The position numbers and the translations under genes are program-made. The notes under the pieces were generated by a model. That model was not told where the DNA came from and made no database searches. It was given only the letters and a program-made list of their open reading frames with translations. DNA of 64,000 nt from Fen-1273 sp963748405 (GTDB taxonomy: Bacteria > Bacteroidota > Ignavibacteria > UBA10030 > UBA6906): assembly GCA_963748405.1 (NCBI GenBank), contig CAVVIT010000007.1, positions 186,001-250,000 on the forward strand. The letters run 5' to 3'. Numbering within the stretch: the first letter of the stretch is position 1; the number at the start of each line of letters is the position of its first letter. Positions 61,639 to 64,000 of the stretch are shown here, one piece after another.

Positions 61639-62953
61639 GTTCCCCCGCCGTCTTCCCCGCCCGGACGAGTTTCTCGAGCGTCCCGATATCCTTCGGTATC
61701 CCCGAGGAGAGGACCTCGAAACCTTCCGCCGTGACGAGGATATCGTCTTCAATCCGGACGCCGAACCCCCGGTACTCGGCCGAGACGGCCGTGTCCGTCG
61801 CAGGGACGTAAATCCCCGGCTCGACGGTGATCACCATGCCGGCCCTGAGCGTGTCGAGCGATCCGGCATCGTGGACGTCGATCCCCACGTGGTGGGAAAC
61901 CCCGTGCGGCATGTAATGCCCGAACCCCGCCCCGGCCAACACTTCCCGCGCTTTCGATTCGAGCAACGACCAGCGGAGGCCCGGGCGTATCAGCCGTATC
62001 GTCTCTTCCTGCGCGCGGAGGACGGTGGAGTAGACTTTGCGTTCTCCCGCGGTGAACGTTCCCGACACGGGGATCGTCCGCGTGACGTCGGCCGCGTATC
62101 CTTCGTATTCCGCGCCCACGTCCATCACGACGACCTCGTCGGGGCGCATGACTCTCCGGTCCTCCTCGTAGTGCGGAATGACGGAGTTCGGACCGGAGCC
62201 GATGATCGACGGGAAGCTCGTGTAGTCGGCCCCCTGGCGCGTCATCTCGTATTCGACGGCCGCACGGAGCTCGAACTCGTTGACGCCGGGCCTGCAGACG
62301 CCGATCGCGCGGCGGATGCCGTCTCCCGTCATCCGGATCGCGCTGCGGATCAGGTCCAGCTCCGCCGGTGATTTGCACTCGCGCAGGGGAGCAACGAGCG
62401 GACCGGCATTGCGTATCCTGAGCGTGGGAAACTTGTCGCGGAGCCGCTGCCGTGCTTCCTGGTCCAGGAAGATCGCCCGGTTGTTGACCCAGTCGTTGAC
62501 GAACGCGGGATCGAGCGCCGAAAGATAGAGCGACCGGAGGGAGGGCGCGATGCGGGGGAGCATGTCGTCAAATGCGGACGCCTCGAGGACTGCGCCGTCC
62601 AGGAATGCTCCCGATGCCCTGATCTCCTTTGCCCGCCCCGCGGGCGCGAACAGAACCGCCCGCACGGTTTTCCCTTCGACGACCAGGGCGCGGGGGATGA
62701 TCATGAGCGTCATGTCGGGCTCGGCCAATCCGGTGAGATACAGGAAGTTGCTCTCCTGCCTGTACCGGTAGCTCACGTCCCCGGAGCGGACACGGAAGGG
62801 GGCGGCGTGAAAGACGATTGCCGCATCCGTATCCGCGGCGGCGGCCAGTTGTGCCCGCCGCCCGGCATATTCCCCCGGCGTGATCCCGCCCCTGGCGTCG
62901 ATCGACGCCAGGGCAAGGACTGCCGCGAGAACACAGCGAAGCGTGCAGTTCAT
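61610..62953 (-). CDS. pepP: Secreted Xaa-Pro aminopeptidase (M24B)
   Basis: 447 residues, with a signal peptide (LRCVLAAVLALASIDARGG), unlike cytoplasmic PepP. The N-terminal aminopeptidase-P domain (VSYRYRQESNFLYLTGLAEP, DMTLMIIP) precedes the pita-bread catalytic domain: VVVMDVGAEYEGYAADVTRT with two metal Asp residues, GFGHYMPHGVSHHVGIDVHD with the metal His and catalytic His residues, MVITVEPGIYVP and VRIEDDILVT with the metal Glu residues. It removes N-terminal residues before proline, using two metal ions. It ends with a basic tail overlapping the lipoprotein gene. A periplasmic or secreted place in peptide use is likely. Confidence 0.93.
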   Translation of the reverse strand: MNCTLRCVLAAVLALASIDARGGITPGEYAGRRAQLAAAADTDAAIVFHAAPFRVRSGDVSYRYRQESNFLYLTGLAEPDMTLMIIPRALVVEGKTVRAVLFAPAGRAKEIRASGAFLDGAVLEASAFDDMLPRIAPSLRSLYLSALDPAFVNDWVNNRAIFLDQEARQRLRDKFPTLRIRNAGPLVAPLRECKSPAELDLIRSAIRMTGDGIRRAIGVCRPGVNEFELRAAVEYEMTRQGADYTSFPSIIGSGPNSVIPHYEEDRRVMRPDEVVVMDVGAEYEGYAADVTRTIPVSGTFTAGERKVYSTVLRAQEETIRLIRPGLRWSLLESKAREVLAGAGFGHYMPHGVSHHVGIDVHDAGSLDTLRAGMVITVEPGIYVPATDTAVSAEYRGFGVRIEDDILVTAEGFEVLSSGIPKDIGTLEKLVRAGKTAGELRSSSRTPR

Positions 62954-62958
62954 GTCCG

Positions 62959-63804
62959 TCAGTCCTTCAGGAGTATCCTGTGCAGCGTCACGGACTGCGA
63001 ACCGGGGATCGTCATGTTCTGGGCCCCGGTGATCGCCACGGTCGATTCCACGTCATACTGGGAATCCTCGACGACGGTCATGCCGGAGGAGATCTCCAGC
63101 AGATACGTTCCCGACGTGGTGCCGTTTCCTTCGACGAAATACTCCATCCCGTTCATCGTTCCTTTCCCCGAAATGGCGAGCTTCCCCGTGTATGTCACTT
63201 TGAGGCATGGGACGCCGTTTCTTGTCTCTTTCCCGAGGAGCGTAGACTCGCCCGTGGCCACCGTGACCATCTTTCCGCCTCCCGAGTCGAACGTATCGGG
63301 CTTCGTCGTGGTCCATTTCTCGCCGATCCTGATCGGTTTGGAGGGCATGACGTGGAGCCTGACCATGTCCTGCCGGCCGGTGGACGCCGAGAGCCCCGAG
63401 AAGTTGGCGGTGTCGACGATTTCCCTGCCGAGCGTCTCGCCCAGCTTCGAGATCGTCAGGCGCGTCCGCTTGCCCACCATCTCTTTCATGACGATGGTCG
63501 TGTCCATGCGCGGGTTCTTGAGGCTGACCTTCATGAAGTCGGGAGAGATCGTGAGCACCGTCGACCCGTCGGCCCGCACGTCGGAGGGGACCATGCGCAT
63601 CGTCGTCGTGACCGTCGACGTGGTCTTCATTTCCTGCCCCATCATTTCCTGGGAGGATTTGACGTAGGTGGTGTCGACGAACCGGTAGGTCTTTCCTTTG
63701 TCGAGCCTGTACTGAAGCGTGTACTGGTCCTGCGCGCGCGCGGCGGTGACGGCCAGCGTGAGGGCCAGGAGGACAGCGAGCGTTGCGTGTGCGTTCCTTC
63801 GCAT
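62959..63804 (-). CDS. Exported DUF6263-like protein
   Basis: 281 residues with a signal peptide (ATLAVLLALTLAVTAARAQ). The body is a repeated pattern of beta-strands seen in DUF6263-like proteins: YTLQYRLDKGKTYRFVDTTY, then TVTTTMRMVPSDVRADGSTV, VMPSKPIRIGEKWTTTKPDT and MNGMEYFVEGNGTTSGTYLL. The function is not known. It starts a minus-strand run with the aminopeptidase five bases downstream and follows the M28 peptidase by about 18 bases, so all three may be one operon. Confidence 0.7.
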   Translation of the reverse strand: MRRNAHATLAVLLALTLAVTAARAQDQYTLQYRLDKGKTYRFVDTTYVKSSQEMMGQEMKTTSTVTTTMRMVPSDVRADGSTVLTISPDFMKVSLKNPRMDTTIVMKEMVGKRTRLTISKLGETLGREIVDTANFSGLSASTGRQDMVRLHVMPSKPIRIGEKWTTTKPDTFDSGGGKMVTVATGESTLLGKETRNGVPCLKVTYTGKLAISGKGTMNGMEYFVEGNGTTSGTYLLEISSGMTVVEDSQYDVESTVAITGAQNMTIPGSQSVTLHRILLKD

Positions 63805-63822
63805 GGGGGAGCTCCTTGTGTG

Positions 63823-64000
63823 TTAGAACAGGGGACTGGTGACTGGTAGATATTTGTAGTGTACGGAATCGCTTGCGATATGATACGCCGTCAGGAACAC
63901 GAGGCTCGCGGCGCGGGCGACTTTTCGGGTATTGATGAGCTCCGGCCGGTCGTTCACCGTGTGATAGACGGCCTCCAGCCCGGAGTGGAAGAAGATGTCG
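63823..64000 (-). CDS. C-terminal end of an M28-family peptidase (partial)
   Basis: Only the last 59 codons are in the window; the frame is open to the right edge. The sequence FFHSGLEAVYHTVNDRPELI and NTRKVARAASLVFLTAYHIA is the typical end of M28 aminopeptidases, where a His after the catalytic region and the Asp of the -D-x-P- pattern lie near the C-terminus. It would be a zinc exopeptidase, probably secreted. The rest of the gene lies to the right. It reads in the same direction as the exported protein and aminopeptidase genes. Confidence 0.7.
   Translation of the reverse strand, partial: DIFFHSGLEAVYHTVNDRPELINTRKVARAASLVFLTAYHIASDSVHYKYLPVTSPLF

Noticed and set aside
1..64000. CRISPR array, tRNA/rRNA genes, insertion sequences or prophage
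   Set aside because: No regularly spaced repeats, tRNA cloverleaf, transposase, integrase or phage structural motif was seen on either strand.

Overview
The window is GC-rich, almost fully coding DNA that looks chromosomal. It probably comes from a flagellated member of the Bacteroidota/FCB group. Two secreted proteins end in a Por/type IX secretion C-terminal domain with the PNPFNP signature common in Ignavibacteria-like lineages. There is also a TonB-dependent receptor with a carboxypeptidase-regulatory N-domain followed by a DUF4249 lipoprotein, and a Wzi-type outer-membrane protein. A lineage such as Ignavibacteria, Kryptonia or a related high-GC clade fits; the sequence alone does not settle the class. 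No tRNA, rRNA, CRISPR array, insertion sequence or integrase was seen, no gene-free gap exceeds about 300 bases, and no convincing intrinsic terminator was found.

Region 1 (1-14.7 kb) is a compact flagellar operon on the + strand, with genes overlapping or a few bases apart. It runs: a sensor kinase tail, an unrecognised membrane protein, flgF, flgG, flgA, flgH, flgI, a flgJ-like rod-cap/lytic transglycosylase, flgN-like, flgK, flgL, a first stator pair, fliW, csrA, a second stator pair, and a receiver/HD-GYP-like protein with degraded metal ligands. A CheY-like receiver converges on its end and has a near-perfect sigma-54 promoter, which agrees with the NtrB-like kinase at the left edge.

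Region 2 (14.9-28.2 kb) encodes envelope and secreted proteins: an OprB-like porin, an outer-membrane protein with an S41 protease lipoprotein, a TonB receptor/DUF4249 pair, and two divergent type IX cargo proteins (a BNR-repeat protein and a subtilisin). An ECF sigma factor with a zinc anti-sigma factor is divergent from two small membrane proteins across a 73-bp nested palindrome.

Region 3 (28.2-53.4 kb) is a large carbohydrate-use locus without SusC/SusD. It holds a sodium:solute symporter, a GH38 alpha-mannosidase, a GH2 enzyme with malectin and amidotransferase-like domains, two URO-D-superfamily proteins, a PhyH dioxygenase, a lyxose/mannose isomerase, two secreted six-hairpin hydrolases, galactokinase, a glycosidase-like protein fused to a cysteine-less FGE fold, GH127 and a ribokinase-family kinase. 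Glycans are probably trimmed outside the cytoplasm or in the periplasm, the sugars imported by the symporter, and mannose or galactose fed into glycolysis.

Region 4 (53.4-64 kb) is mixed: small lipoproteins, a decayed DUF3857/DUF2569 gene, a Wzi-like barrel protein, a redox-dead TlpA-like protein fused to a CBM48 domain next to a secreted GH130 enzyme, a lipoprotein, a secreted Xaa-Pro aminopeptidase, a DUF6263-like protein and the tail of an M28 peptidase. Several promoters share a TTGA-type -35 and a TACAtT-type -10 spaced by 17 bases.
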